A stretch of 64,000 nt of DNA from GAS188 sp963713805 (GTDB taxonomy: Bacteria > Pseudomonadota > Alphaproteobacteria > Rhizobiales > Beijerinckiaceae). A model generated the notes under the pieces. That model saw only the letters and a program-made list of their open reading frames with translations, did not search any database and was not told the origin of the DNA. Shown here piece after piece: positions 34,462 through 43,175 of this stretch; position 1 is the first letter of the stretch, and the number at the start of each line of letters is the position of its first letter. The stretch is taken from the NCBI GenBank assembly GCA_963713805.1, contig CAVQNF010000024.1:1-64000 (forward strand), read 5' to 3'. The translations under genes were made by a program, and so were the position numbers.

Positions 34462-36528
34462 TCAGGCGACCTTGCTTCGCACCCTCTCCTGCGAGAGCAG
34501 CCGCAAGAGATCCTCGCGAAGCACGGGCTTCACCAGAAAGACATCGAAACCCGCCGCGAGCGCCATGGCCCTGTCCTCCTGGAGCGCGTTCGCCGTGAGG
34601 GCGACGAGCTTCAAGGGTGCATGCTTGAGCCGGGATTCCTCCTTCCGAAGCCGCCGCGCCACCTCGTTACCGTCAAGCCCAGGCATGCGAATGTCGAGGA
34701 GGGCGAGATCATAGGGCTGACATTTGCCGTCCATCGCGCGCACGGCGGCTTCGAGCGCAGTCAGCCCGTTGCGATGACGCTCGACCTTTGCGCCCGCGCG
34801 TTCCAGCAAGCGGGTCGCCAAGAGCGCGTTGACCTCATCGTCCTCGGCGAGCAGGACGCGAAGGGGCTCGTGGACGACGGCTGCAAGCGGATCGAGGGGC
34901 CGCTCTCCGCCGAGTTTCTCCAGAGCGATCGGGTCGATCAATCTCGCCTTGAGGGAGCGCTCGCGGATCGGCTTGACGAGATAGCCATCGAAGCCGAAGG
35001 CCGCCGGGGTGCCGAATTGGCGCCGCTCGAAAGGCGAGAGCAGCATGAGGCGCGAGGAGGTCCGGGCCTCGACAGCCCGCGTCGCGAGCGCACGCGCCGC
35101 ATCCTCGCCGATCGCCGCATCGACCACGAGCAGCAGCGGCGCCGGTGCAGTTGCAAAAAGCGCCAGCGCTTGTGAGGCGTCGATCGCCTGATCGACCTCG
35201 AAGCCGAAGTCGCGCAGCTTCTCGCTCAGATAGGGGGCCTCGAAAGGCGAGCGTGCCACCACGATGGCGCGGCTGCCGGCGGGAAACGAACGCCTCGGCC
35301 GCGGCTCGCCCTTCACGGCGGCGAGCGGAATCTCGGCCGTGAATGTCGCGCCTCGACCGGGAGCGCTTTCGACGCTCAAGGTGCCGCCCATCATCTCGAC
35401 GAGCCGGCGCGAAATCGTAAGGCCGAGGCCGGCGCCGGCGTTCGTGCCCTCGCCATGCTCGAATTCCTCGAAGATACGTCGCTGCCGATCGGCGCTGATG
35501 CCCTCTCCGGTGTCCGTCACCTTGAAGGCGGTGCGCCCCTCGGCCGAGACCGAAACCGAAACCCCCACGCCCCCGTTCGCCGTGAACTTCACCGCATTGC
35601 CCGCGAGATTCAGAAGCACCTGGCGCAGCCTTGCGGGATCGCCGCGCAACTGGCGCGGCGTGCGCGGCGCGATGAAGCTCGCGATTTCGATGCCCTTGCC
35701 CTGGGCGCGTGGCGCCAGAAGCTCCGCGACGCCTTCCACCAATGCAGCAAGATCGAAGGTTTCGTGCACCAGCTCGAGCTTGCCGGATTCGATCTTCGAG
35801 AAATCGAGGATCTCGTCGATGAGGGAGAGGAGCGATTCGCCCGAGCTCTTGGCGGCCCGTGCGTAGGTCGCCTGCTCGGGCGTAAGCCCCGTGTCGAGCA
35901 GAAGATCGGCCATGCCCATGATGCCGCTGAGCGGCGTGCGCAGCTCGTGGCTCACGGTCGCGAGGAAGCGCGACTTCGCGGCGCTCGCCGCTTCGGCCTT
36001 GCGCTGCGCGCCAGCGAGTGCCTCTTCGGCGCGGCGCCGCTCCGTGATGTCACGGCCCACCGATTGACGCAGCATGCGTCCGTCGGCCTCGCGCACCATG
36101 GTCTCGAGCCAGGAAATCCAGCGCCGGCCGCGTTCCGTCTCGACCTCCTGGTCGAAACTGCGCGCTCCGTCGGCCGTCATCAGAACCTCGCCCGAATAGA
36201 TCGCCTTGAGATGGAAGCGCGCGCCGATCGTCGCCTCGCCTTGACCGGCAGCTTCGAGAAAGGCCGTATTCGCGTAGACGATCCGGCCCTCCCGATCGCT
36301 GCGCAAGATGAGGTCGTTCTGCCCTTCGACGAGGCTGCGGTAGCGCTCCTCGCTTTCGCGGGCCTGCCAGATCTCGTCGCGCAGATGTTCTATCTCTCCC
36401 TCGCGAACAGCAGCTTGCCGTTGCGCCTGACGAAGCCGGCGCCAGCACGTCGCGGCCGTCAGCGTAATGGTCATCGCGATAGACAGCGCAGCAATGAACG
36501 CGATGCTGCCGGATGAAAGGCCCAACAT
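34462..36528 (-). CDS. Hybrid sensor histidine kinase with PAS and two receiver domains
   Basis: Domain order in 688 residues: one N-terminal membrane helix (IAFIAALSIAMTITLTAAT), a coiled coil, a PAS domain (about 60-170, ERYRSLVEGQNDLILRSD), HisKA with phospho-acceptor SHELRTPLSGIMG (about 195), HATPase with NAVKFTANGG, DTGEGISAD and GAGLGLTISRRL, then a degenerate receiver (LLVVDAAIG, then FDGYLVKP) and an intact receiver (RVLLAEDDEVN, ALLDIRMPGLDG, VALTANA, FLVKPV; about 570-685). With no large periplasmic loop it likely senses a cytosolic or membrane signal. No output regulator lies next to it. Confidence 0.9.
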   Translation of the reverse strand: MLGLSSGSIAFIAALSIAMTITLTAATCWRRLRQAQRQAAVREGEIEHLRDEIWQARESEERYRSLVEGQNDLILRSDREGRIVYANTAFLEAAGQGEATIGARFHLKAIYSGEVLMTADGARSFDQEVETERGRRWISWLETMVREADGRMLRQSVGRDITERRRAEEALAGAQRKAEAASAAKSRFLATVSHELRTPLSGIMGMADLLLDTGLTPEQATYARAAKSSGESLLSLIDEILDFSKIESGKLELVHETFDLAALVEGVAELLAPRAQGKGIEIASFIAPRTPRQLRGDPARLRQVLLNLAGNAVKFTANGGVGVSVSVSAEGRTAFKVTDTGEGISADRQRRIFEEFEHGEGTNAGAGLGLTISRRLVEMMGGTLSVESAPGRGATFTAEIPLAAVKGEPRPRRSFPAGSRAIVVARSPFEAPYLSEKLRDFGFEVDQAIDASQALALFATAPAPLLLVVDAAIGEDAARALATRAVEARTSSRLMLLSPFERRQFGTPAAFGFDGYLVKPIRERSLKARLIDPIALEKLGGERPLDPLAAVVHEPLRVLLAEDDEVNALLATRLLERAGAKVERHRNGLTALEAAVRAMDGKCQPYDLALLDIRMPGLDGNEVARRLRKEESRLKHAPLKLVALTANALQEDRAMALAAGFDVFLVKPVLREDLLRLLSQERVRSKVA

Positions 36529-36546
36529 GACAGCCGTCCCTGTTGT

Positions 36547-36570
36547 AAAAAACCGCGCCTTGGCGGCGCG
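36547..36570 (-). terminator. Rho-independent terminator downstream of the methyltransferase gene
   Basis: Read on the minus strand: stem CGCGCC / GGCGCG with a 5-base loop, one G, then TTTTTT. It lies 94 bases past the stop codon of the betaine-homocysteine methyltransferase gene and before the histidine kinase gene, separating the two transcripts. Confidence 0.75.
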
Positions 36571-36663
36571 TTGCAGCGGACAGCTTTGACCGGCAATGAT
36601 TGATATTTTGTTCTTGAGATCTTTCGATTGTCGGGACTTGCTCGAATGCTTAACGCGGCAGGA

Positions 36664-37698
36664 TCAACCGCGCCTTCGCTCCCGTCGACGCACGAGCCCG
36701 CTCTCATCCCTGCGGGGCTGCGCCAGCGGGCCGAGAGCCGCGATCACGGCGTCGAGCGTGGGTTTCGGGCGCCGCTCGTGCGCGTCGAGCGCAAGTCGCA
36801 TGGCGGCGAGATGGGCGGGCGAGGTGCCGCAGCAGCCGCCGATGATGCGCGCGCCCGCGTCATAGGCGAGGCAGGCGTAATCCGCCATCACGGCGGGCGT
36901 GCCCGAATAATGGATATGAGCACCGCGCCATTGCGGAATGCCCGCATTCGCCTTGGCGATGATGGGCGCCGGCGCACCTGATGCAGCGATATCGAGAACC
37001 GACATGACGAGGTCCGAGGCACCCACACCGCAATTCGCCCCGAGCGCCACCGGCGGGGGCGAGAGGCCTGCCGCAAACTCCGCAAGCGCGGCGGGCAAGA
37101 AACCCATCATGGTGCGTCCGGCGGTGTCGAAGCTCGCGGTCAAGGTGAAGGGCATGCCGAGCCTTGCCGCGGCCTTCGCGGCTGCCCGCATCTCTTCGGG
37201 TGCCGACATCGTCTCGATCCAGGCGAGATGGGCGCCTCCCTCCTTCAGTCCCGCGATCTGCTCGGCGAAAGCCTCCTCGGCTTCTTCTTCGGTGAGCGGG
37301 CCGAGAGGCGCAAGAAGATCGCCCGTCGGTCCGACGGAGCCGGCGACGATGATCGGTCGCGCCGCCTTCCCGGCGAGTTCGAGCGCAAGGGACGCCGCCT
37401 TCCGGTTGAGCTCGCGCGCACGGCTTTGCAGGCCATGGAGCATCAACCGGCGTCGGTTGCAGCCGAAGGTGTTGGTCAAGATGATGTCGGCGCCCGCGTC
37501 GACGAAGCCCTGGTGGAGCGCCATGACGCGGTCCGGATGAGCCTCGATCCACAATTCCGGTGCCTCGCCGGAGATGAGCCCCATCTCGAACAGATTGGTT
37601 CCGGTCGCCCCATCGGCCAACAAGAAGGGCCGTTCGGCAAGCAGTTCTTGCAGCAAGCGCGCGCCTTTCCCAGCGTTACGACGTTCTCCGCCCGACAA
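36664..37698 (-). CDS. bmtB: Betaine-homocysteine S-methyltransferase family protein
   Basis: A zinc-dependent homocysteine methyltransferase, probably using glycine betaine to make methionine. The TIM barrel begins FLLADGATGTNLFEMGL. Homocysteine and zinc sites are TNTFGCNRRRL, GANCGVGASD and IIGGCCGTSPAHL (three zinc cysteines). Length is up to 344 residues. The start is uncertain: no ATG precedes the domain, the TTG at 37698 has no clear ribosome-binding site, and a TTG at 37656 follows GGGAAAGG and gives the usual family start. Immediately upstream is an 11-bp tandem array. Confidence 0.82.
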   Translation of the reverse strand: MSGGERRNAGKGARLLQELLAERPFLLADGATGTNLFEMGLISGEAPELWIEAHPDRVMALHQGFVDAGADIILTNTFGCNRRRLMLHGLQSRARELNRKAASLALELAGKAARPIIVAGSVGPTGDLLAPLGPLTEEEAEEAFAEQIAGLKEGGAHLAWIETMSAPEEMRAAAKAAARLGMPFTLTASFDTAGRTMMGFLPAALAEFAAGLSPPPVALGANCGVGASDLVMSVLDIAASGAPAPIIAKANAGIPQWRGAHIHYSGTPAVMADYACLAYDAGARIIGGCCGTSPAHLAAMRLALDAHERRPKPTLDAVIAALGPLAQPRRDESGLVRRRERRRG

Positions 37699-37740
37699 TG
37701 ACCAACCAATCGCCCAAGGCTGTCAAGGGTGGCCCGCCAA

Positions 37741-37828
37741 GTGACTGCCAAGTGACTGCCAAGTGGACTGCCAAGTGACTGCCAAGTGACTGCCAAGTAA
37801 CTGCCAAGTGACCGCCAAGTGACCGCGG
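37741..37828. repeat. 11-bp tandem array, about eight copies
   Basis: The unit is GTGACTGCCAA (minus strand TTGGCAGTCAC), starting at 37741, 37752, 37763, 37775, 37786, 37797, 37808 and 37819. The third copy has one extra G, the sixth reads GTAACTGCCAA, the seventh and eighth carry GACC instead of GACT, and the last is partial. It fills the gap between the cyclase stop (37865) and the methyltransferase start (37698). The spacing is about one helical turn. Confidence 0.9.
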
Positions 37829-37864
37829 CGTGATCGACGAGGATGCGAGCTGAGAGGTTCTCGA

Positions 37865-39226
37865 CTATCCGATGTCGAAGAAAGTCGCTTTCGGCGTTCG
37901 ATAGACTTTGTCGAGAGCGACATCGGTCGCGTCCGGACGAAAGATTTCGACCGGGTCGGCAAAGCCCTTGGCGGGGAATCGCCCGAGCGGCTTCACTTTC
38001 TGGCCGAGTTCGCTGGCGAAGGCGGCCGACATCAGCAACGGTTCGTCGAGGGTGCGATTCATGTCGGCGATCCGGCTCGCAAGGCTCACGTCGCGCCCGA
38101 TCACCGTGAAGTCGAGGCGCGTGCCCGATCCGATATTGCCATAGGCCGCTTCGCCATAATGCAAGGCGACGCCAGCGCGCATCTGCGGTTTGTCCGGATG
38201 CTCGATGTTGAAGGTGTTGAGCGTCGCGAGGCCGTCGCGAGCCGCCGCGAGAGCCCGCTCCGGCGCGTCGCCTTCGCCGTTCTTCGCCTCGCGAAAGATC
38301 GCGAGAAGCCCATCGCCAAGATATTTCAACACTTCTCCTTGGCGCGTTTCGATCGCCGGCACGAGGCAATCGAAGAAGGCGTTGAACAATTCGACGGCCC
38401 CGACCGCGCCGAGCTCGACCGTGTGCTGCGTCGAATCGCGCATGTCCGCGAACAGGATCGCCGAGCGGATCGTGGACACCTGGCCTCGCTTGACATTGCC
38501 GCTGAGAATCGCCTCGCGCGGCTCGTCTCCGACATAGATGCGCAACACGTTGCGCAAAGTGCCCCAGGCGACGCGAAGCTCGAGCAAGGCGGAGAACGGC
38601 GGCAGGATCGCCGCGATGATGGCAAGGTGGCGAGGAGAGAAGCCGTCAGGCGCGTGTGTCGCAAAGGTCGCCCAGGCGGTCATGTCGTTGGCGAAGGTGA
38701 TGGGTGCGCAAATGTAATGCGTGTACCCTTGCGCCTTGAGGTCGGGCACGATGCCGAAGCGATCGTCGGGCGTCTCGGCAAGCCGCATCTCGACCCATTC
38801 CCGCGAGGAGAGCGCTGCGTAATAAGGGCTGCGCAGGAAGGTCGGGTCGTCAGGACCCGGGCTCACATAGACGCTTTCCTTCACACCCCCATCCCTGAGC
38901 CAGATGCGCCCGACCGCATCATGTTCCGCATGCAGCGTCGAAATCGATACGGCGACGCGATCGATCGGCACGCCGATGGCGAGCAGGCGGTTGCAAAGCT
39001 CGGTGAGGTTCTTCGAGGGGTCTTCGGCTCGGCGCGCCTCCCCCAACAGCCAATCGCGCAAAGCTCCCACCTCGATCGTGGCTTTCGGACCGATAAGGTC
39101 GCGCAATTGCCACGAATTCATCTTGGAGATGGTCTTGGCGTCCAGCCGTGCGGACGGCTCCCCCTCCTGAAGTAGAACGGCCGCGTCCGCGGGGGAGGCA
39201 TTGAGGGCCAGTTGCTCGTTAGGCAT
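37865..39226 (-). CDS. Class III adenylate/guanylate cyclase with N-terminal sensor-like domain
   Basis: Makes cAMP (or cGMP) from the nucleoside triphosphate. The C-terminal cyclase domain (about residues 245-440) has metal aspartates in AILFADMRDST and KYLGDGLLAIF. The transition-state asparagine/arginine region is VIGRDVSLASRI. The N-terminal ~230 residues resemble a GAF-like fold (HYICAPITFANDMTAWATFATHAPDGFSPRH in two halves). There is no transmembrane helix, so it is cytosolic. Length is 453 residues from the ATG at 39226, which has CAGGGCGGC upstream. Confidence 0.87.
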   Translation of the reverse strand: MPNEQLALNASPADAAVLLQEGEPSARLDAKTISKMNSWQLRDLIGPKATIEVGALRDWLLGEARRAEDPSKNLTELCNRLLAIGVPIDRVAVSISTLHAEHDAVGRIWLRDGGVKESVYVSPGPDDPTFLRSPYYAALSSREWVEMRLAETPDDRFGIVPDLKAQGYTHYICAPITFANDMTAWATFATHAPDGFSPRHLAIIAAILPPFSALLELRVAWGTLRNVLRIYVGDEPREAILSGNVKRGQVSTIRSAILFADMRDSTQHTVELGAVGAVELFNAFFDCLVPAIETRQGEVLKYLGDGLLAIFREAKNGEGDAPERALAAARDGLATLNTFNIEHPDKPQMRAGVALHYGEAAYGNIGSGTRLDFTVIGRDVSLASRIADMNRTLDEPLLMSAAFASELGQKVKPLGRFPAKGFADPVEIFRPDATDVALDKVYRTPKATFFDIG

Positions 39227-39732
39227 GCCGCCCTGATATGGCCATTCGGGCCAGCGAGGCAAGGGCCGCTCTAGAGCCGATCAGCGTTCGATCGGCGATC
39301 AGAAGGTGCCGCGCGCCGCTTCTCTCCGCGGAAGGCGACGGGCGGCAATTTGCGGCTCGCAATCCTTTGGGCCCGAGAACCAGCAGCCGGAAAGTATCAA
39401 TCCGGCTCAAATTGAGGGCCCTGGCGCCGTGCGGCGAACCGGCTGGACCGTGATCCCGGAGCCGGCTATGAAGGCCTTCGTGTACCCCTCGCCAAGAGCT
39501 CTTTATGAGAGATTTCCGTCGCGCGGCACCCATCGTGACCTTTGCACGCTGGCCCCGACGGCAGCCGTTTCAGCCGCAACGGCCACGGCGCGATCGTGAC
39601 TGTTGCGACAAGGCCACATGACAGGTATGCGGCGTGCACAAGAAAGCCCGCGCCAAAGCTGCTTCGCTTTGAATAACTGATGCCGGTCGGATTTCCCGGT
39701 CGTCCAACCCCTTCGATATCGGAACCCAGCTC
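39227..39732. other. Intergenic region between the divergent cyclase and formamidase genes
   Basis: About 500 bases with no supportable gene. Short frames here lack family features. It must contain both divergent promoters. I see no strong hairpin with a T-run and no recognisable riboswitch. Confidence 0.5.
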
Positions 39733-40674
39733 ATGCCCTCCGCTCGCCTCGATCCCGAGCCCGAAAATGTCCATTGGGGGTTCTTCGACGCCAAGCTACC
39801 GCCGGTGAGGAGCGTTCCGAACGGCGGTCGCGTGACGATCTCGACGGTCTCGGGGCCGCCGGAGGCGATGCCTCCACCACCCTTCGTCATTCCCGCCCAG
39901 CTCAGCGCCATCCACGAGAAGGTGAAGCCGAAGCTGCAAGGCCACATCTGCACCGGCCCGATCGCGGTCGAAGGCGCGAAGAAAGGCCAAACCCTGCAAG
40001 TCGATATCGAGGCCATCGAGCCTTTTTACGACTGGGGCTACCAGGTCGTTCGGCCGCTCGCGGGCGCCTTGCCCGATGATTTCACCGAGAGCCGACTGTA
40101 CCATGTCGCGCTCGATCGCGCCCGGAAAGTCTGGCGCCTTCCCTGGGGACAGGAAGTGCCGCTCGCGCCGTTTTTCGGCGTGATGGGCACCGCGCCTCCT
40201 CCCGCTTGGGGCACGGTCTCAACGCTGCCGCCGCGGCGCAACGGCGGCAATCTCGACAACAAGGAACTCGTCGCCGGCACCACGCTCTATCTGCCGATCT
40301 TCGTCGACGGCGCGTTGTTCTCGGTCGGCGACGGACACGGCGCGCAAGGCGATGGCGAAGTGTGCATCACGGCCGTCGAGACCGGGCTCACCGGCACGTT
40401 CAGGCTCACGCTCCGCGACGACATGAAGCTCGAATGGCCGCTCGCCGAAACGCCGACGCATATGATCACCATGGCCTTCGATCCGGACCTCGACGATTGC
40501 GTGGTGGTGGCATTGCGCCAGATGCTCGATCTCGTCTGCGCGCGCGCCGGTATCGACCGCTACCAGGCCTATGCGCTTGCGAGCCTCGCCGCCGATCTGC
40601 GCGTCACGCAGGTCGTCAACGGCAACAAGGGGGTGCATGTGATGCTCGATAAGCGATATCTCGAACGCCCCTGA
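39733..40674 (+). CDS. Acetamidase/formamidase family protein
   Basis: An FmdA/AmdA-type amidohydrolase of 313 residues that would release ammonia from formamide or a similar short amide. Family features include HWGFFDAKLPPV near the start, HICTGPIAVEGAKKGQTLQV, APFFGVMGTAP, RRNGGNLDNKELVAGTTLYLPIFVDGALFSVGDGH in segments, and ITAVETGLTG. It is complete and in one frame. With the urease accessory genes it suggests use of small nitrogen compounds. It runs into the helicase gene 14 bases later. Confidence 0.85.
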   Translation: MPSARLDPEPENVHWGFFDAKLPPVRSVPNGGRVTISTVSGPPEAMPPPPFVIPAQLSAIHEKVKPKLQGHICTGPIAVEGAKKGQTLQVDIEAIEPFYDWGYQVVRPLAGALPDDFTESRLYHVALDRARKVWRLPWGQEVPLAPFFGVMGTAPPPAWGTVSTLPPRRNGGNLDNKELVAGTTLYLPIFVDGALFSVGDGHGAQGDGEVCITAVETGLTGTFRLTLRDDMKLEWPLAETPTHMITMAFDPDLDDCVVVALRQMLDLVCARAGIDRYQAYALASLAADLRVTQVVNGNKGVHVMLDKRYLERP

Positions 40675-40688
40675 TCGGCCTCTCTCCC

Positions 40689-41798
40689 ATGCCCGAATTC
40701 TCGAGTCATCAGAACGCGGCGCTCAAGGCGGTCTCCGCCTGGCTGAAGGCAAGGCGCAAGGGGCAGAGCGCACCGCAAGTCTTCCGCCTGTTCGGCTATG
40801 CCGGCACGGGCAAGACGACGTTGGCGCGGCACCTTGCTCAAAGCGTCTCGGGAAAGGTTCTGTTCGCCGCCTTCACAGGCAAGGCCGCCCTCGTCATGCG
40901 CAGCAAGGGCTGTTCCGGCGCTTCCACCATTCACAGCCTGATCTACAGGGCGCTTGAAAGCGGCGACAAGACCCCGAATTTCGAGCTGTGGGACGATTCG
41001 CCCGCCTCCCAGGCCAAGCTCATCGTCATCGACGAATGCTCGATGGTGGATGCCGAGCTGGGGCGCGACCTCTTGTCCTTCCGCGCGCCTCTCCTTGTCC
41101 TCGGCGACCCGGCGCAGCTTCCCCCGGTCCAGGGCGGCGGCTTCTTCACCGACGCCGAGCCCGATGCGATGCTGACCGAGGTGCATCGCCAGGCGCAGGA
41201 CGATCCGATCGTGCGCCTGTCGATGCAGGTGCGCGAGGGGCAGCGCCTCAGCTTCGGCGAATATGGAATGTCGCAGGTCGTCAAGCGCGCGCAACTCGAT
41301 CCCGCGCGGGTGCTTGCCACCGATCAGGTGCTCGTCGGCCGCAACGCGACGCGGCGCGCCTATAATGGGCGCATGCGCGAACGACGAGGTTTTGCCGAGC
41401 TTCTGCCGCTCGCCGGAGACAAGCTCGTCTGCCTGCGCAACAACCGCAAGAAGGGGCTGTTCAACGGAGGCCTCTGGCAGGTCAAGGAGCGACGCAACCG
41501 CAAGTCGGGCACCCTCGCGATGCGGCTTGCTCCCGACGAGGATATGGGCGGGCGCCCCATCAAGGTCTCGGTGCGGCCGGAATGCTTCACCGGGAATTTC
41601 GAGGCTCTCACATGGGAACAGCGCAAGACCTATGACGAGTTCGACTACGGCTATGTTCTGACGGTGCACAAGTCGCAGGGCTCGCAATGGGACGACGTGG
41701 TGCTTTTCGATGAGAGCTTTGCCTTCCCGGAAAGCCGCGAGCGCTGGCTCTACACCGGCATCACGCGAGCGGCGAAGCGGTTGACGATCGTGGCGTAG
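40689..41798 (+). CDS. RecD/Dda-like superfamily 1 DNA helicase
   Basis: A small SF1 helicase of 369 residues. Walker A is FGYAGTGKTTLAR (about residues 35-47), Walker B is LIVIDECSMVD (about 115-125), and motif III is LVLGDPAQLPPV. The C-terminal UvrD/RecD-type motifs are VLTVHKSQGSQWDDVVLFDE and LYTGITRAAKRL. There is no N-terminal RecD2 OB or HhH region, so it is closer to phage Dda-type helicases. Substrate and partners are unknown. Confidence 0.87.
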   Translation: MPEFSSHQNAALKAVSAWLKARRKGQSAPQVFRLFGYAGTGKTTLARHLAQSVSGKVLFAAFTGKAALVMRSKGCSGASTIHSLIYRALESGDKTPNFELWDDSPASQAKLIVIDECSMVDAELGRDLLSFRAPLLVLGDPAQLPPVQGGGFFTDAEPDAMLTEVHRQAQDDPIVRLSMQVREGQRLSFGEYGMSQVVKRAQLDPARVLATDQVLVGRNATRRAYNGRMRERRGFAELLPLAGDKLVCLRNNRKKGLFNGGLWQVKERRNRKSGTLAMRLAPDEDMGGRPIKVSVRPECFTGNFEALTWEQRKTYDEFDYGYVLTVHKSQGSQWDDVVLFDESFAFPESRERWLYTGITRAAKRLTIVA

Positions 41799-42000
41799 AA
41801 TTCGACCCTGGCTCATGCTGCGCGGGGCGAGGCCGCGATCGAGCCAGATCGGCGTTGGATGCAAGCCGCTTCAAGGGAATTCACCGGGTTCCGGCGCATG
41901 TTCTTGGGTGCGATGCGGCATTTGGCCTGCGCCCGGGCGGGAACCATCAAATTCGCCAGACGTTTCAAAGAGGAAGATCAACAATCTCGAGGAGATGTCC

Positions 42001-42237
42001 ATGCGAATTCCCGTCACGATTCTTGCCCTTGCGACGGCGATGTCCATCGCCGCGCCTGCAATGGCGACCGAACGAGGTGCCGTGGGTGGGGCCGTGGCGG
42101 GCGGGGCGGTCGGAGCGGCGGTAGGTGGTCCCGTGGGGGCCGTCGTAGGCGCCGGGACGGGCGCGATCGTCGGTAGTCGCATCAGCGGACACCGATACTA
42201 CCACCGCCATTATCGGCACTATCGCCACTACTATTGA
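42001..42237 (+). CDS. Small secreted glycine-zipper protein with His/Tyr tail
   Basis: A 78-residue protein. A signal peptide (RIPVTILALATAMSIAAPAMA) is followed by a glycine-zipper hydrophobic stretch (GAVGGAVAGGAVGAAVGGPV), probably membrane-inserting, and a short C-terminal tail alternating His, Tyr and Arg (RYYHRHYRHYRHYY). The ATG at 42001 has GAGGAG 9 bases upstream. Such proteins are common in this bacterial order and have no assigned function. The tail could bind metal. Confidence 0.72.
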   Translation: MRIPVTILALATAMSIAAPAMATERGAVGGAVAGGAVGAAVGGPVGAVVGAGTGAIVGSRISGHRYYHRHYRHYRHYY

Positions 42238-42329
42238 GGCTGGCCTGCCGGCAAAGCCTCGCGCTTCGGCCTAGGCCGTTGGCGAGGCGTTCAGGCACGC
42301 CTCGCGCCTCTCAAGCGGGGGGCCACGCG

Positions 42330-42698
42330 ATGGTACGGTTGACGCTGAAACGCATCTACGCGCCGCCCGGTCCGGAAGACGGGACGCGGATTTTGATCGA
42401 TCGGCTTTGGCCGCGAGGCATGGCCCGCGACAAGGCGCGCATCGATCTTTGGCTCAAGGAAATCGCGCCGAGCCAAGCGCTGCGCAAGCGCTTTCATGGG
42501 AGACGCGATGGGTGGGAGGCGTTTCGCGCGGCTTATGCAGCGGAACTCGAAGACGAGGCACATCAAGCAGCCGTGCAAGACATTCTCGGCCGCCTCAGGG
42601 AAGGCCCGGTGACCTTGCTCTACGCCGCGCGTGACGAGGAACGCAACAATGCGGTCGCGCTCAAAGCCTGGCTCGAACGGCACATGAAGCGCAGGTGA
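42330..42698 (+). CDS. DUF488 family protein
   Basis: A 122-residue cytosolic protein of the short DUF488 (YeaO-like) type. Marks are LKRIYAPPGPEDGTRILIDRLWPRG near the start in two pieces, WLKEIAPSQALRKRF, and VTLLYAARDEERNNAVALK near the end. The family has no established reaction. The ATG at 42330 is used; the frame is open to 42234 only as non-family sequence. Confidence 0.82.
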   Translation: MVRLTLKRIYAPPGPEDGTRILIDRLWPRGMARDKARIDLWLKEIAPSQALRKRFHGRRDGWEAFRAAYAAELEDEAHQAAVQDILGRLREGPVTLLYAARDEERNNAVALKAWLERHMKRR

Positions 42699-43175
42699 TC
42701 TTGCCCGCGCTGCGGCAAGCTCATCGGGCAAAACGATCCTCGCGACCCGAGTTTTGCTCCGACCCTGATCCTCCATGACCTTCCTGCACCGCGCACCCAG
42801 TCATCCTCCGCCCCGCTCGCGCCCATGGCCGACTGAATTTGCGGAAGGTGCGTTGGTCCCGGAACACGCCGCCTCCTGGCCAAAGCTTTCCGAAGGGCAG
42901 CTTTCTCAATCTTCCACGTCTTGCGGCTCCTGCGCTCCGGCGGGCTCGGGGATGGCACGAGGTGACCGAATGCCTATATTAGAATGTAGAGAGGGGCAGC
43001 GGGAAATGCTGAGCCGGCACGGACGCGCGATTGTCGTGCAACGCTTAAATGGAGCGGGGTATTCAAGGCCTTCTCACAAGGATAGAATGCCGCCTATTTC
43101 CTGGCGCCATCGTGCACCGGTGTGACGCTGGCACAAGATATTCTGAGAAAAACGAACAAACGGGATTGAACCGTC
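42699..43175. other. 477-base region without a recognised gene
   Basis: Short frames on both strands show no family features or plausible ribosome-binding sites. The second half (about 42,960-43,160) is somewhat more AT-rich, and probably holds the promoter of the Gre-family gene. Confidence 0.45.

Noticed and set aside
37741..37828. The 11-bp array as a CRISPR array
   Set aside because: Units are directly contiguous with no spacers, are too short, and no cas genes are nearby.
37741..37828. The 11-bp array as plasmid-type iterons or a replication origin
   Set aside because: No replication initiator gene or AT-rich unwinding region is adjacent, and the surroundings are chromosomal housekeeping genes.
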